IMG/VR virus record: IMGVR_UViG_3300050821_003523
Coordinates: 1 to 28,791 of that record
Reading direction: 5' to 3' (one strand)
Source of the DNA: a virus
DNA length: 28,791 nt
The translations under genes and the position numbers were made by a program. Position 1 is the stretch's first letter. Each line of letters starts with the position of its first letter. A model generated the notes under the pieces. It was not told the DNA's origin. It did no database searches and saw nothing but the letters and a program-made list of their open reading frames with translations. Shown piece by piece: positions 6,300 through 12,129 of the stretch.

Positions 6300-6591
6300 C
6301 TGCTCCTCCCATCACATCATCTAGATCGCTTTGAAGGCACGAGGGCGGCCTTGGTGGTCCTGACACGAGCAAGTTCATCGCCTCGTAGAGCTTGGTGTAG
6401 ATCATCGTGCAGTGCTGCTCGAACTCCAGGCTTCCAGGCGGGTCATCGCGCATCTCTTGCATCGCCGCCTGGATGTGGTACGAAACCTTCTCGAGTGGAT
6501 TGTTTGGTAGCGTGATCGGGCCTGCGGTTGTGCGTGACTGCGTGTATTCTACAGCCGGTTGCGTATTACGGATGAGCTTCGTTGATTCCAT
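6247..6591 (-). CDS. Protein of unknown function with shared KLIxNxxP N-terminus (114 aa)
   Basis: It begins MESTKLIRNTQPAVEYTQ, which resembles the N-terminus of the 141-aa protein at 10416-10841 (STKLIFNTEP). The middle is helical (VSYHIQAAMQEMRDD, then IYTKLYEAMNLLV) and the tail is acidic. Its end overlaps the zinc-ribbon gene by 53 nt. The shared N-terminal motif may be a protein-interaction tag. No family is recognised. Confidence 0.65.
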   Translation of the reverse strand: MESTKLIRNTQPAVEYTQSRTTAGPITLPNNPLEKVSYHIQAAMQEMRDDPPGSLEFEQHCTMIYTKLYEAMNLLVSGPPRPPSCLQSDLDDVMGGADGTAKLSEVQDEPSTPE

Positions 6592-6800
6592 CAGTACCTC
6601 GGCTTCTTCTTCGCGATGCCTGGCATGCCGGGGATGGATTGCCTAGCACGCCAGTAGTCGTCGGTTGCTTCCTCTAGCTCACTGACGAGTCGGTAGCCCT
6701 CGTCGTAAGCCGCTTGTAAGTGAGGATCGCCCCACTTGTGACGTTTCATGCCCATGCGGGCGTGCTCGTAGCCGAGCTTGCGATGCTCGTCGTAGAGCAT
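6591..6800 (-). CDS. Small basic protein (69 aa)
   Basis: The sequence MLYDEHRKLGYEHARMGMKRH and the repeated Y/H/R pattern, ending GIAKKKPRY, give a basic helical protein. The pattern YEHARMG...HLQAAYDEGY resembles short phage proteins with a repeated G-Y helix. No function is assigned. It abuts the next gene by 1 nt. Confidence 0.6.
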   Translation of the reverse strand: MLYDEHRKLGYEHARMGMKRHKWGDPHLQAAYDEGYRLVSELEEATDDYWRARQSIPGMPGIAKKKPRY

Positions 6801-6803
6801 GCG

Positions 6804-7019
6804 TTACGCCTTCGGGGAAGCGAGGTACTTCTTCGCGCGCAGGGGTGGCCGCTTGTCCTGGTAGATGGCGAAGCGGAGCGTCTCGGTCACGAAGCGGGAG
6901 ATCGGGATGTTGTTCTCGACGCAGTACAGCTTCAGCTCCCGATAGAGCCACTGTGGGATACGCGTAGCGAGTTGGCTCGGGTTGGCATCGGCTCCCTGGT
7001 ACGGGAAGGGCGTATACAT
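6804..7019 (-). CDS. Ribbon-helix-helix DNA-binding protein (71 aa)
   Basis: A short strand (QLATRIPQW) is followed by two helices (LYRELKLYCVENN, then SRFVTETLRFAIY) separated by a turn. This is the layout of the Arc/MetJ ribbon-helix-helix fold, which dimerises and binds operator DNA through the strand. It is clearly related to the 95-aa protein at 7430-7717 (shared pattern R-I, REL, C, NNIP/HNIP, F, E). The start overlaps the stop of the 53-aa gene (TAATG). It probably represses an early or late promoter. Confidence 0.7.
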   Translation of the reverse strand: MYTPFPYQGADANPSQLATRIPQWLYRELKLYCVENNIPISRFVTETLRFAIYQDKRPPLRAKKYLASPKA

Positions 7020-7180
7020 TACTTTCCCTCCTTATCGGGCAGCACGAGGCAGATCTCACCGGCTGGGTCCTTGAGGCAGTCGTAGCACACGTCACTGGAG
7101 TCCCAGACGGTGTCGTCTTTGATCTTGACGACGGTGACCCGAAGGGTCGCTTCGTTCTCTTCGCAGACGATACACTTCAT
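7019..7180 (-). CDS. Zinc-finger miniprotein (53 aa)
   Basis: It begins MKCIVCEENEATLRV and continues with the second pair VCYDCLKDP, giving CxxC and CxxC separated by about 26 residues, then a final cysteine. GAGG lies about 8 nt upstream of the ATG. It is overlapped at its stop by the ribbon-helix-helix gene (TAATG). It is one of several CxxC miniproteins in this operon; its target is unknown. Confidence 0.7.
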   Translation of the reverse strand: MKCIVCEENEATLRVTVVKIKDDTVWDSSDVCYDCLKDPAGEICLVLPDKEGK

Positions 7181-7181
7181 G

Positions 7182-7433
7182 TCATTCGTCCTCGACTGTG
7201 ATGGTGAAGGCCGTCAGCGGCCGGTTGGGCTTGCCGTCGTGGGCACGCACGGGTTCCTTCTCGAGCACGCTGCGCCAAAGCTCGAAGGCTTCGGGAGCGT
7301 CGAGGAACTTCTTGGCCTTCTCCTTGTGGCGTGTCCAGACGGAGAAGCCAGTTCGTGGGTCGTACTCATGGAGGTACTGACCCGCGGGGCCAGGCTGGCC
7401 GTTCGCGAGTTCGAGACACCGCATAACCTTCAT
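7182..7433 (-). CDS. Small protein of unknown function (83 aa)
   Basis: The N-terminus reads MKVMRCLELANGQPGPAGQY, and the middle has the beta-like GFSVWTRHKEKAKKFLDAPEAF segment in which the basic helix follows the strand. The last strand is TAFTITVEDE. It overlaps the upstream RHH gene by ATGA. The family is not recognised. Confidence 0.65.
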   Translation of the reverse strand: MKVMRCLELANGQPGPAGQYLHEYDPRTGFSVWTRHKEKAKKFLDAPEAFELWRSVLEKEPVRAHDGKPNRPLTAFTITVEDE

Positions 7434-7717
7434 GCTTCACCTCGCGCTTGTTTGCGCGCATCTTCGATGGGCGCGGTTGCTTCCAGTTCACGCTTGACGC
7501 GGGAGAGAACTTCCTTGATGGCCTCGGCGATGAAGTGTTGCTGCGGGATGTTGTGCAGTTTGCAGAATTCTCGCAGCTCGTCCCTGAGGGCTTCCTCGAT
7601 GCGGACGGACATCATGACCTCAGGGGTGGGCTCGACGTTGAAGATGAGCTTTGCTTTGTAGAACTCATCCTCGGTCAGCTCCTCCCGCTGCTTCTCTTCA
7701 ACCTTGTTTGCTTTCAT
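7430..7717 (-). CDS. Ribbon-helix-helix protein with KLIxNxxP motif (95 aa)
   Basis: I use the internal start MKANKVEEKQ, because an upstream ATG (7771) would extend the protein into the preceding gene. Residues 23-30 read KLIFNVEP, the motif also found at the N-termini of two other proteins in this operon. Next comes an RHH unit: strand MMSVRIEEA, helix LRDELREFCKLHN, turn and helix QHFIAEAIKEVLS. It resembles the 71-aa RHH protein closely enough to be a paralogue. Likely a DNA-binding repressor. Confidence 0.7.
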   Translation of the reverse strand: MKANKVEEKQREELTEDEFYKAKLIFNVEPTPEVMMSVRIEEALRDELREFCKLHNIPQQHFIAEAIKEVLSRVKRELEATAPIEDARKQARGEA

Positions 7718-7976
7718 TGGCTCTCGTTCGCTTGGACGTCTTTCCCGCGTCCTGGTTCCCGTGTTGACCACCCTTTGCCTCCGCAGCGTCGACCGCTTCG
7801 AGCAAAGCCTCTGCGAGCTTGCGAATGTCTGCCGTCGGACAGTGGATCATTGCCATGAACCATCCATGCCGTCGGCACGGCCCGTATGCGAGCGTACCAC
7901 CCAGTGGGGTTTGGTACTCGCCAGCGGGCTCCGTTTCGCACACCTTGACCAACGTGTTGGACCTAAGGCGTGCCAT
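7698..7976 (-). CDS. Small protein of unknown function (92 aa)
   Basis: The middle contains a hydrophobic/aromatic stretch (GPCRRHGWFMAMIHCPTAD) with two cysteines and histidines, then an alanine-rich helix (LAEALLEAVDAAEAKG) and a basic tail that overlaps the next gene. Just upstream a second ATG in another frame (7989), with the better Shine-Dalgarno GGAGGAAG, opens an 8-codon mini-ORF. That mini-ORF ends inside the start of this gene and may act as a leader peptide. Confidence 0.6.
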   Translation of the reverse strand: MARLRSNTLVKVCETEPAGEYQTPLGGTLAYGPCRRHGWFMAMIHCPTADIRKLAEALLEAVDAAEAKGGQHGNQDAGKTSKRTRANESKQG

Positions 7977-7997
7977 CGGTGTTCTCCATCGTGCTTC

Positions 7998-8011
7998 CTC
8001 CTTTGCGGGCC
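7998..8011 (-). repeat. 14-nt Shine-Dalgarno/hairpin repeat, copy 1
   Basis: CTCCTTTGCGGGCC occurs here and again at 9193-9206. On the transcribed strand each copy is GGCCCGCAAAGGAG, the end of a GC-rich hairpin zone joined to a Shine-Dalgarno. The two copies lie in front of unrelated genes, so this looks like a reused leader module. Confidence 0.6.
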
Positions 8012-8071
8012 TGGCGGTATGCCGCCAAGATTAGCCCCCGCTTGGCGCTTCAATTGCTTGAAGCGCCAAGC
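8012..8071 (-). promoter_or_regulatory. Two perfect hairpins in the 109-nt gap, one with a 14-bp stem
   Basis: GCTTGGCGCTTCAA-TTGC-TTGAAGCGCCAAGC (8040-8071, split here into two arms of 14 nt and a tetraloop) is a perfect stem. A second hairpin, TGGCGG-TATG-CCGCCA (8012-8027), lies nearer the next gene. No U-tract follows on the transcribed strand, which argues against an intrinsic terminator. The long stem could serve as a transcript 3'-end barrier or an RNase III site. Confidence 0.7.
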
Positions 8072-8085
8072 AAGTGGTAATCTTG

Positions 8086-8283
8086 TTAGCTCTGGATGTC
8101 TGCCTCCTTATTGATCTGCTCGATGACCGCGACGCCTTCGTTGAAGAGCGCCCGCATGTCACCGAGCCGCAGATCGAGCGATGTCTCGTGGAGTCCCTGG
8201 TCGCTCTCGATCGTAGACGCTAGCTCGCTCATGCCGCGTACGAGGGCAACCAGGATGCTATCCAGCTCGAAGTGTTTGTTCAA
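8086..8283 (-). CDS. Small helical protein (65 aa), TTG start
   Basis: Translation probably begins at TTG 8283, with GGAG 7 nt upstream. The protein is an acidic amphipathic helix: ELDSILVALVRGMSELAS, then DMRALFNEGVAVIEQINK. No motif is recognised. The gene ends just before the 14-bp hairpin. Confidence 0.6.
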   Translation of the reverse strand: MNKHFELDSILVALVRGMSELASTIESDQGLHETSLDLRLGDMRALFNEGVAVIEQINKEADIQS

Positions 8284-8284
8284 A

Positions 8285-8446
8285 TCAGACTCCTTTCTTC
8301 GCGTGGCGAGCTCGTTCGCGCTTGGCCGTGTAACCAGCCTTGTCCAAGCGCGCGAGCTTCTGTTGAACAGTGCGAGACGCTGCGACCAACTTCATGGCCA
8401 TGGCCTTCTCGCGACGTGCGTCTTTGTGAACCTTGCCTCGTTTCAT
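8285..8446 (-). CDS. Basic miniprotein (53 aa)
   Basis: The protein is dominated by K and R: MKRGKVHKDARREKAMAM, then LARLDKAGYTAKRERARH. It overlaps the stop of the upstream 73-aa gene (ATGA). The composition suggests a nucleic-acid-binding or histone-like peptide. It is followed after one base by the TTG start of the next gene. Confidence 0.65.
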   Translation of the reverse strand: MKRGKVHKDARREKAMAMKLVAASRTVQQKLARLDKAGYTAKRERARHAKKGV

Positions 8447-8664
8447 TGCTTTGGATATACCTTATCGGCTGCGTCCTTGAAGCTCTCAACGATGAGCTCT
8501 GCGAGATCAGATGCACTGATCTCGTGTTGGTAGCCGATGCGCGTGAGCGTTGCTATCAACTTGGCTGTCGCCTCGACTGGCGGCAGGTACGCGTTGACGA
8601 GCTTGTCCATGCCACGCTTCTCGACCTCTTGTTCGACTTGCGTAATGTATTCCTCAAACGTCAC
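8443..8664 (-). CDS. Small helical protein (73 aa)
   Basis: It reads MTFEEYITQVEQEVEKRG, then a helix with PPVEATAKLIATLTRIGY and a last helix LAELIVESFKDAADKV. It has ATGA overlaps on both sides. No family is recognised. Confidence 0.65.
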   Translation of the reverse strand: MTFEEYITQVEQEVEKRGMDKLVNAYLPPVEATAKLIATLTRIGYQHEISASDLAELIVESFKDAADKVYPKQ

Positions 8665-8927
8665 TTGCTCTCCCTCGTGGCCGAGCGTAGCAGCTTGATC
8701 TTCGCTGGTACGGTTGCGCGCTTCGTGTACTTGCGCTTGATCTTCTTGGGTAGGACCGCGTCGAGCAGCTCCTCGAGGAACGCTGCTGGCTTGTAGCCTC
8801 GAGCGAATGCGGTTGCACGGAGACGCGCGTCGATGCTTTGTGCGATCATGAAGTGAACGTAGACCTTCGTGCCGTTGAAGTCAGGCGACTTCGGTGCCGG
8901 CAGGACGTCTATGGCCTTGGCCTTCAC
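8661..8927 (-). CDS. Probable ribbon-helix-helix DNA-binding protein (88 aa)
   Basis: A strand (TKVYVHFMIAQSI) is followed by two helices (DARLRATAFARG, then PAAFLEELLDAVL), which matches RHH organisation. A very basic tail follows (KKIKRKYTKRATV). The fold call is weaker than for the 71-aa and 95-aa proteins. ATGA overlaps join it to both neighbours. Confidence 0.6.
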   Translation of the reverse strand: MKAKAIDVLPAPKSPDFNGTKVYVHFMIAQSIDARLRATAFARGYKPAAFLEELLDAVLPKKIKRKYTKRATVPAKIKLLRSATRESK

Positions 8928-9190
8928 TTGCTCTCGCCCGTAGTGTTGATGGCCTGGAGCATGAGGAAGTCGTTGATCTTCCTCATCGTGCCCTCGCCGA
9001 TGATGTCAGCCTCGATCTGCTGGCCTGGCATCAGCTTGCGGATGGCGTCGTGGAGCTCCTGGGGGAACTTGCCATTCTCGAAGTACAGCTCGATGACCAT
9101 GCTGTCGGGCAGCCTGTACTTCTGGCCGTTGACCTGAGCTGTGACCTGGATGCCAACATCCTTGAGCTTATCTACCTTGATAACCATCAT
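8924..9190 (-). CDS. Small protein of unknown function (88 aa)
   Basis: The protein looks like a beta sheet followed by helices: KDVGIQVTAQVNGQKYRLP, then HDAIRKLMPGQQIEADIIG. An AAGGAG Shine-Dalgarno precedes the ATG, directly behind the 14-nt repeat copy and hairpin at 9193-9216. No family is recognised. Confidence 0.65.
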   Translation of the reverse strand: MMVIKVDKLKDVGIQVTAQVNGQKYRLPDSMVIELYFENGKFPQELHDAIRKLMPGQQIEADIIGEGTMRKINDFLMLQAINTTGESK

Positions 9191-9192
9191 GT

Positions 9193-9206
9193 CTCCTTTG
9201 CGGGCC
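9193..9206 (-). repeat. 14-nt Shine-Dalgarno/hairpin repeat, copy 2
   Basis: This is identical to the copy at 7998-8011. Here the GGCC part is one arm of the CGGGCC/GGCCCG hairpin. Confidence 0.6.
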
Positions 9207-9267
9207 GTGAGGCCCGGTTGTTGGGTGTTGGGGATAACACCTTGGATGGGCTATCGCACAGCCCATC
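9201..9267 (-). promoter_or_regulatory. Two perfect hairpins in the 90-nt gap
   Basis: CGGGCC-GTGA-GGCCCG (9201-9216) lies next to the Shine-Dalgarno of the 88-aa gene. GATGGGCT/AGCCCATC with a 7-nt loop (9245-9267) lies just past the stop of the upstream gene. Neither is followed by a U-tract. Confidence 0.65.
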
Positions 9268-9280
9268 GGTGCTGGTATCC

Positions 9281-9424
9281 CTACGGTTGGAATATGGCCC
9301 TGAAGAACATGAAGGTGATCAGAGTGATGAACACGATGATATCGTCCCAGTCGCCTAGCCTACGCGAACGGGCGATTGCGATGATGAACAAGAATGGGGC
9401 TGCAAAGAATAGTTCACCCAACAT
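9281..9424 (-). CDS. Small two-span membrane protein (47 aa)
   Basis: The chosen start is MLGELFFAAPF, with AGGTG about 6 nt upstream; a longer in-frame start would overlap the preceding gene. Two hydrophobic segments (LFFAAPFLFIIAIA and IIVFITLITFMFFRA) are separated by a charged turn (RSRRLGDWDD). The two spans and small size would fit a holin-like or membrane-effector protein, but it is in the early operon, so a host-modifying role is equally possible. Confidence 0.6.
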   Translation of the reverse strand: MLGELFFAAPFLFIIAIARSRRLGDWDDIIVFITLITFMFFRAIFQP

Positions 9425-9431
9425 GGTGCAC

Positions 9432-9683
9432 CTAATATCCCATCTCTTGTTCGTGCTTCTGCTCGCGATAGGCACGGGCCTCTGAGGCCCTCATCTTGCC
9501 TGTGCCTTTGCAGGGCGAGCAGGGCTGGTCGTAGCCACCAGCGAGATATGTCTCCTGCTCCTCGGGGCTCCAGTCAGGCCCGTTCCATTCCTCTGCGGTG
9601 ATGCCATCTCCGTCGATGGCGTGCGCGTGCTTACCTTCCCCGTGACACTCGGGGCAGATGACCCAGCTATCTGGCTTGCTCAT
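9432..9683 (-). CDS. DnaJ-type zinc-finger-like protein (83 aa)
   Basis: The start MSKPDSWVICPECHG overlaps the upstream stop by ATGA. CPECHGEGKH at the N-terminus and CSPCKGTGKM near the C-terminus are CxxCxGxG repeats, the motif of the DnaJ cysteine-rich domain. An acidic, aromatic middle connects them. Standalone copies of this module are common in phages; they probably bind zinc and partner proteins. Confidence 0.75.
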   Translation of the reverse strand: MSKPDSWVICPECHGEGKHAHAIDGDGITAEEWNGPDWSPEEQETYLAGGYDQPCSPCKGTGKMRASEARAYREQKHEQEMGY

Positions 9684-9943
9684 CCTGCCACCTTCTCGAG
9701 CGTCTTGCTGTTGTACTTCTGGCCCGCTCCAACGCCCAGCTTGCACTTGTGGCTGCGGAAGCAGGCGTGGCACACGATGGCCCATGCGCCTAGCTGGCGC
9801 ACGAAGCAATCATAGAAGATGGAGCCGAGCGTGCCGTGACAGGCTTGGCACTCTTCGGGCTTGCCGCCTAGCCATTTGATGGGCTTGGGAGCATCCATCG
9901 GGAGCTTGCCGATCGCCTTGAGCATATCTCCAACGGTTGGCAT
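9680..9943 (-). CDS. Zinc-binding protein of unknown function (87 aa)
   Basis: CQAC (residues 33-36), a lone cysteine in YDCFV and CHACF further on provide a four-cysteine site with additional histidines. The N-terminus (MPTVGDMLKAIGKLPMDA) is helical. It overlaps the next gene by ATGA. A nucleic-acid role is plausible; the family is not recognised. Confidence 0.65.
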   Translation of the reverse strand: MPTVGDMLKAIGKLPMDAPKPIKWLGGKPEECQACHGTLGSIFYDCFVRQLGAWAIVCHACFRSHKCKLGVGAGQKYNSKTLEKVAG

Positions 9944-10141
9944 CTAGATCTTCCTTTCGCTGGCCATTGCCAGTGCTGTTGAGATGGCGTCCTGCAGATC
10001 GTTTGTGTAGTAGGCCGTGTCTTCGACGCCATCCTTGAAGTTGACACGGTACTCACCCTCGATGTTCTTGCGGATGGTCATCCCGTGCTGTGCGAGCCAC
10101 GCTCGGACTTCCTCCGCGGACATGTGAAACCCTTTGGACAT
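9944..10141 (-). CDS. Small protein of unknown function (65 aa)
   Basis: It contains MSAEEVRAWLAQHGMTIRK, a beta-hairpin-like EGEYRVNFKDG and a last helix LQDAISTALAMASERK. This order (helix, hairpin, helix) is consistent with a small folded domain. It adjoins the next gene directly. The start at 10141 overlaps the stop of the upstream gene (TGATG). Confidence 0.65.
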   Translation of the reverse strand: MSKGFHMSAEEVRAWLAQHGMTIRKNIEGEYRVNFKDGVEDTAYYTNDLQDAISTALAMASERKI

Positions 10142-10419
10142 CAGCTATCCTTTCTTGCGTCTATGCGCAGCTTGCGTGCTTCGTGCCAGTGCGAATGTCT
10201 GGCCTTCGTGGGCAGACCTGCAAGGCGTCGTAGCACGGCGTTGGGATTCTCGTCACCTTGCGCATTGGTGACAAGCCAGTCCCATACCTGGTTGTCAATG
10301 CGGATGACGCGGCCGTATTTGGACCGTTGGTCGATCTTGTCGATGGGGAGCACGTGCGACTGGCGCTTGAGCTCGGGAATGATCGTGACGGTTGCACCGT
10401 TCTTGAAGATAGCCTTCAT
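10141..10419 (-). CDS. Probable RHH protein, SeqA N-terminal-like (92 aa)
   Basis: The middle reads GRVIRIDNQVWDWLVTNA, then ENPNAVLRRLAGL. A short strand, a helix and a helix ending in PNxVLRRLxGL are the signature of the SeqA-N-type RHH dimerisation/DNA-binding module. The N-terminal 30 residues form a separate beta-like part, and the tail is basic. It is likely a regulator. It overlaps the upstream gene by ATGA. Confidence 0.65.
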   Translation of the reverse strand: MKAIFKNGATVTIIPELKRQSHVLPIDKIDQRSKYGRVIRIDNQVWDWLVTNAQGDENPNAVLRRLAGLPTKARHSHWHEARKLRIDARKDS

Positions 10420-10841
10420 GCGTCACCATCGAGATCAGGCTTGCCGTCGAGCTTGCGAAGCTTGAGTGCCTCGCGAACCTTCGCGCTGATTTGCATCTCG
10501 AAGTCTGGTGGGACTGGGCCGAACGCTGCGAGCGCAGTTAGGGCTTTCGAGTACTCGTGATCGATCCTCGCGCGCTCGGCAAGCAAGCGGTGGACGTTAT
10601 CCATGAGCTTGTAGAACTCGTCCTGTTGCTGTTGTGAGAGATTCTCACGCTTGAACGCTTGGTAGCCCTGCTTGTTCAGGCTGGTATTGGGGCGCCCGTC
10701 TAGCCACGTCTTGTAGGTTGGGACGTCGGACCAGACACGCTTGGGCTCGTTCTTGGTGCGGGCGTCCACGCGATACTCAAGGCCGGTCTTGACCGGGTGT
10801 ACGTGGCGTGGTTCCGTATTGAAGATCAGCTTAGTCGACAT
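10416..10841 (-). CDS. First gene behind the early promoter, function unknown (141 aa)
   Basis: The start MSTKLIFNTEPRHV has AAAGGA about 6 nt upstream and is preferred over an ATG 34 codons earlier. The N-terminal motif KLIFNTEP recurs in the 114-aa and 95-aa proteins. The centre is basic and aromatic (KRVWSDVPTYKTWLDG), followed by a long helix (QQQDEFYKLMDNVHRLLAER). It lies directly downstream of a good promoter, so it should be an early, well-expressed protein. Confidence 0.7.
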   Translation of the reverse strand: MSTKLIFNTEPRHVHPVKTGLEYRVDARTKNEPKRVWSDVPTYKTWLDGRPNTSLNKQGYQAFKRENLSQQQQDEFYKLMDNVHRLLAERARIDHEYSKALTALAAFGPVPPDFEMQISAKVREALKLRKLDGKPDLDGDA

Positions 10842-10853
10842 GGAGTCCTTTCT

Positions 10854-10869
10854 GCGCGATAGTACGCGC
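10854..10869 (-). promoter_or_regulatory. Hairpin directly before the Shine-Dalgarno of the 141-aa gene
   Basis: GCGCG-ATAGTA-CGCGC is a 5-bp perfect stem located 4-13 nt upstream of the AAAGGA ribosome-binding site, downstream of the early promoter. Confidence 0.5.
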
Positions 10870-10933
10870 GTGGGCAGAGACGTGCCTGCAAGAGTGCCTG
10901 ATCGCAGGAGGTAGAATCTGGGGCCACAAGGAC

Positions 10934-10962
10934 AGCCTACCACACGGTAGTTTGCCTGTCAA
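10934..10962 (-). promoter_or_regulatory. Sigma-70-type promoter for the early leftward genes, with an operator-like repeat
   Basis: On the minus strand a perfect -35, TTGACA (10957-10962), is followed by a 17-nt spacer and the -10 TAGGCT (10934-10939). The spacer and -10 edge contain the inverted repeat CTACC-ACAC-GGTAG (10937-10950), placed where a repressor would block polymerase. A preceding A/T-rich stretch (AATAAAAC) may act as an UP element. This is the best match to a promoter in the left half. Confidence 0.7.
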
Positions 10963-11053
10963 GTTTTATTTCATTCGGGCAAGTAAAAAGACTGACAGAA
11001 GGTTGGCACCCACTGGCCTTAGATCTTGCCTAGTTTGCCCGCGCCTCGCGTGT

Positions 11054-11104
11054 AAGGCCGTCTGCGGCCTTCAAGCATTTGAAGTACGTAGCGGCCGAGC
11101 CGCT
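11054..11104 (-). promoter_or_regulatory. Three consecutive hairpins after the 148-aa gene
   Basis: AAGGCCG-TCTG-CGGCCTT (7 bp), TTCAA-GCAT-TTGAA (5 bp) and AGCGGC-CGA-GCCGCT (6 bp) follow each other with almost no spacing, starting at the stop codon of the 148-aa gene. No strong U-tract follows. They may be a transcription or RNA-decay barrier isolating that gene from the promoter at 10934. Confidence 0.6.
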
Positions 11105-11550
11105 TAGCTCTGCTTCCGTGCCTTGGCGAGTATATCCATCACTGAGACCTGAGGATGCTCTTGTATCATGGGTCGCGTGGGTACTCCGCTCTGCTTTGTG
11201 CGGAATATCTCGAGCATATCCTCTGGGATGATTGGCTTATCAGTGAGCGAGCGCATGACTGCCTCCTCGCGTTGCTCTCGAGTGACGCGCCATGCGTGTT
11301 CGTTGCTGTGCGCACACTTGGAACAAATAGCACCCTCGAGGCTAGGCACCGGGATCTTGCATCGTGTGCAGAAGTCTAGGTGTAGAACCTGCTCGATGTA
11401 TGCTTGTTGGTCGCGCCAGTGACGGATGAAGAAGTCGTTAGGGAATAGGTGATCTACTACACCTAACTCTTGGAATGCGATGCGAAGACGTGCTCTGTGC
11501 GTGTAGTTACGGCGTCGTACGTGTGGGTATAGCCGATCTATGTCGTGCAT
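11104..11550 (-). CDS. Zinc-finger-like protein of unknown function (148 aa)
   Basis: The chosen start MHDIDRLYPHVRRRN has AGGAG about 7 nt upstream; an ATG 23 codons earlier is weaker. The protein has CTRC (CTRCKIPVPSLEG) followed by CSKC (GAICSKCAHSNEH), a zinc-ribbon pair, flanked by basic helices. It is the first gene of the leftward half, next to the presumed origin, which would fit a replication or regulatory role. That role is inference. Confidence 0.7.
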   Translation of the reverse strand: MHDIDRLYPHVRRRNYTHRARLRIAFQELGVVDHLFPNDFFIRHWRDQQAYIEQVLHLDFCTRCKIPVPSLEGAICSKCAHSNEHAWRVTREQREEAVMRSLTDKPIIPEDMLEIFRTKQSGVPTRPMIQEHPQVSVMDILAKARKQS

Positions 11551-11742
11551 GTGTCTCTCCTGTGCGTGTAGTGGTACGGTTGGACCGTCCATTGGGTATA
11601 CATGCAAGTCCTGTGCCACACGTTTTGGGCTTGATGTGTGGGCTCAGCTCGGCTATACTCGCAATGGTCTGAGAGTAATAGTTAAAGAGCATGTATTCCC
11701 CACCTCCCTATATCTCAGTCTTGCAAATTTCATCGAAGTATA

Positions 11743-11795
11743 TGTGGATAATCTATCTCTTCTTTTTATTATTTTTTTTTAACATATATAGAGAC
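11743..11795 (-). other. Candidate replication origin: DnaA box plus A/T-rich tract
   Basis: The minus strand at 11743-11751 reads TTATCCACA, a perfect match to the strongest bacterial DnaA box. It is followed within 6 nt by about 40 nt that are almost pure A/T with a run of ten T (11768-11780) and TATATA, which would melt easily. This arrangement is that of a minimal host-dependent origin. Only one perfect box is present, so chance cannot be excluded. Confidence 0.5.
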
Positions 11796-11953
11796 AGAGA
11801 TTTGCAGGATTTGACCGCTGATTTGAGGCAGCTTGAGCGTGGCTATGACTGAGAGAGAGCGTGATCTAGAATACATGCTCAATAACTATAACATGAGGCG
11901 TCATGTTGTAATCTCTTGTTGCCACTTCAACGAATTGAAATGATACGCAGCAA

Positions 11954-12023
11954 ACCAGCGGCCGTGAATCTCGAGCAGGTCGGCAAACCTACGGGCATGC
12001 AACCAGCGGCCAGACCAGCGGCC
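11954..12023 (+). repeat. Three copies of ACCAGCGGCC
   Basis: The 10-mer occurs at 11954-11963, 12002-12011 and 12014-12023. Copies are spaced 48 and 12 nt apart. Two are preceded by GCAA. Short spaced direct repeats beside an A/T-rich tract could be iterons for a replication protein or operators. Confidence 0.5.
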
Positions 12024-12115
12024 CGCGCGTCCGCCCGCTCGAGCGTGGGCTCGAGACTAGGCACGTGCGAGGTCGCAGGTGCGTGGCTAGCACATCGCAA
12101 GACTGGTAGCGCACA

Positions 12116-12129
12116 GCGCAACGTTGCGC
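12116..12129. repeat. 14-bp perfect palindrome
   Basis: GCGCAACGTTGCGC reads identically on both strands. It stands 76 bp upstream of the -35 of the next promoter and may be a dimeric regulator site. Confidence 0.5.

Noticed and set aside
8040-8071. Intrinsic terminator
   Set aside because: No U-tract on the transcribed strand.
11691-11852. 53-aa frame with a hydrophobic F/L/I stretch
   Set aside because: The hydrophobic part is a translation of the A/T-rich tract; no Shine-Dalgarno of note.
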